Below are positions 6,300-7,278 of a stretch of DNA of 7,278 bases, one piece after another. Numbering within the stretch: position 1 is the first letter of the stretch; every line of letters begins with the position of its first letter. Source of the stretch: Pseudopedobacter sp. (GTDB lineage: Bacteria > Bacteroidota > Bacteroidia > Sphingobacteriales > Sphingobacteriaceae). Under the pieces are notes generated by a model, which worked only from the letters and a program-made list of their open reading frames with translations, did no database searches and was not told the origin of the DNA. The stretch covers positions 1 to 7,278 of the forward strand of contig JACMNZ010000108.1 of NCBI GenBank assembly GCA_014378285.1. The letters run 5' to 3'. A program made the translations under genes and the position numbers.

Positions 6300-7208
6300 A
6301 TGAAGAAAAAAATAAAAGGGTATTTAAAGTTTACACCAGGAGAGATGCGGGGTTTGATAGTATTCCTTTTTTTGATAGCAATTATAATGATAGCCCCCTA
6401 TGTTTGGGATAAATTTAATTATCAGCCCATAAAAATTACCGTAGAAAACCTTGAGCCCCAAATTAAAGAAATTGAGGGTTTTAAAGATAAAAATCATTTT
6501 TATGATGATGAGGAAAATTCTAATGTAGCAAAACCCAAAGTGCAACTTTTTAATTTCAATCCAAATAATCTATCTCTACAAAATTGGATGAAGCTTGGTT
6601 TATCAGAAAAACAGGCAAATAGCATAATAAGTTATGAGGCTAAAGGTGGTAAATTTAGGAGCAAGGCTGATGTTAAAAAGATGTTTGTGATTTCTGCAGA
6701 AAAGTTTGAGGAATTAGAACCGTACATTCAAATTGCTGAAACAGAAGTCTCAAATAAGAAATTTGATTATCCATCCCGAAATTTAAATTATCCTAAAAAT
6801 GTTAAAGAAAAAGTAATGGTCGAAATCAATTCTGCCGACTCAATTACATTAACAACGATCAGTGGAGTTGGGCCATCTTTTGCATCCCGAATTTTAAAAT
6901 ATAAAAATAGGTTAGGAGGTTTTAATCACATCAATCAACTAAGAGAAGTTTACGGAATTGATTCTTTAAAGTTTGAGCAGATTAAAAATCAGGTGAGAGT
7001 TGATGGTGCAAACATAGCTTTCATAAATATTAATGATTGTACTTTTGAACAATTGAAGACTTTTCCGTACCTAGCTTACAAACAGTCTAATGCAATAATT
7101 GCTTACAGAAAGCAGCATGGAAATTATAAAAACCCCGCCGATTTAAGTAAGATTGCAATCTTAAATGCCGAAACAATTCAAAAAATACTACCATATCTAA
7201 AATTTTAA
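6300..7208 (+). CDS. membrane-anchored helix-hairpin-helix (ComEA-like) protein
   Basis: The 302-residue protein has a basic N-terminus, one membrane segment (about residues 18-36), then an acidic, low-complexity linker (about 45-80) and three related helix-hairpin-helix modules. Module 1 is about 83-144 (FNPNNLSLQNWMKLGL, GGKFRSKADV). Module 2 is about 173-235 (VEINSADSITLTTISGVG, GGFNHINQLREVYGI). Module 3 is about 240-300 (ININDCTFEQLKTFPYL, HGNYKNPADLSKI). Module 2 keeps the classical ComEA turn GVGPSFASRI. The lysine-rich end suggests that the modules face the periplasm. ComEA-type proteins bind DNA without sequence preference, and in competent bacteria they pull it across the envelope. 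Whether this one serves uptake, DNA repair or something else cannot be told. Three modules on one anchor is longer than the single (HhH)2 unit of ComEA. The stop overlaps the next start by one base, which suggests coupled translation with apt. Confidence 0.85.
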   Translation: MKKKIKGYLKFTPGEMRGLIVFLFLIAIIMIAPYVWDKFNYQPIKITVENLEPQIKEIEGFKDKNHFYDDEENSNVAKPKVQLFNFNPNNLSLQNWMKLGLSEKQANSIISYEAKGGKFRSKADVKKMFVISAEKFEELEPYIQIAETEVSNKKFDYPSRNLNYPKNVKEKVMVEINSADSITLTTISGVGPSFASRILKYKNRLGGFNHINQLREVYGIDSLKFEQIKNQVRVDGANIAFININDCTFEQLKTFPYLAYKQSNAIIAYRKQHGNYKNPADLSKIAILNAETIQKILPYLKF

Positions 7209-7278
7209 TGTTAGAAGATCAGATCAAAAATATAATCAGAGATATTCCGGATTTCCCAAAACCAGGAATAATTTTCAA
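7208..7278 (+). CDS. apt: adenine phosphoribosyltransferase, 3' partial
   Basis: Twenty-three codons are visible before the window ends. They read MLEDQIKNIIRDIPDFPKPG followed by IIF, the very conserved opening of adenine phosphoribosyltransferase (usual form: IRDVPDFPKPGI.FKDI). The enzyme joins adenine to PRPP to give AMP in purine salvage, in the cytoplasm. The catalytic PRPP-binding loop lies beyond the window. The ATG shares its A with the TAA of the preceding gene (TAATG), so both are probably on one transcript with coupled translation. No separate promoter or Shine-Dalgarno site is seen. Confidence 0.88.
   Translation, partial: MLEDQIKNIIRDIPDFPKPGIIF

Noticed and set aside
6324..6545. 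Minus-strand frame inside the helix-hairpin-helix gene
   Set aside because: Opposite the membrane segment and linker of a supported gene; its hydrophobic look is a shadow effect of AT-rich codons.
1..7278. CRISPR array, insertion sequence, tRNA or phage-like system
   Set aside because: No spaced identical repeats of CRISPR size, no transposase, no tRNA-like fold and no defence domains were seen.

Overview
The window looks like a chromosomal stretch of a Bacteroidota bacterium, most likely Sphingobacteriaceae (Pedobacter-like). The base composition is AT-rich. Leaders have few Shine-Dalgarno sites, and promoter-like elements resemble the Bacteroidota TTTG / TAnnTTTG type. There is a TonB-dependent receptor with the Bacteroidota plug signature and a lipoprotein with a Bacteroidota-style residue pattern after its lipobox. 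The genus is inferred from gene style, not from a search.

Layout: (1) 2-2248 (+), a TonB-dependent outer-membrane receptor whose 5' end lies outside the window. (2) 2249-2349, a short spacer with helically phased TTAACA direct repeats resembling a PhoB/PhoP-type response-regulator site, followed by a Bacteroidota-like -7 element. (3) 2350-3750 (+), a predicted surface lipoprotein with parallel beta-helix character, probably the partner of the receptor. (4) 3773-3798, a hairpin that can end transcription from both converging sides. (5) 4322-3822 (-), gluconokinase. (6) 4323-4402, a spacer almost wholly made of a degenerate 8-bp tandem repeat. (7) 6157-4403 (-), a two-domain acyltransferase (PlsC-like plus GNAT/OlsB-like) matching the OlsF type of aminolipid synthase. 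(8) 6158-6299, a divergent promoter region. (9) 6300-7208 (+), a membrane-anchored protein with three helix-hairpin-helix (ComEA-like) modules. (10) 7208-7278 (+), the start of adenine phosphoribosyltransferase, overlapping the previous stop by one base.

Working together: the receptor and beta-helix lipoprotein form a plausible outer-membrane uptake pair. The box-like repeats make phosphate-starvation control a testable hypothesis. If OlsF makes phosphorus-free ornithine (or related amino-acid) lipids, two parts of the window would touch phosphorus economy, but no such repeat was seen before olsF, so this link is weak. Gluconokinase and the HhH/apt pair look like housekeeping genes. I found no mobile element, CRISPR array, RNA gene or clear new defence system. 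The least explained items are the receptor/beta-helix pair with its repeats and the octamer array.
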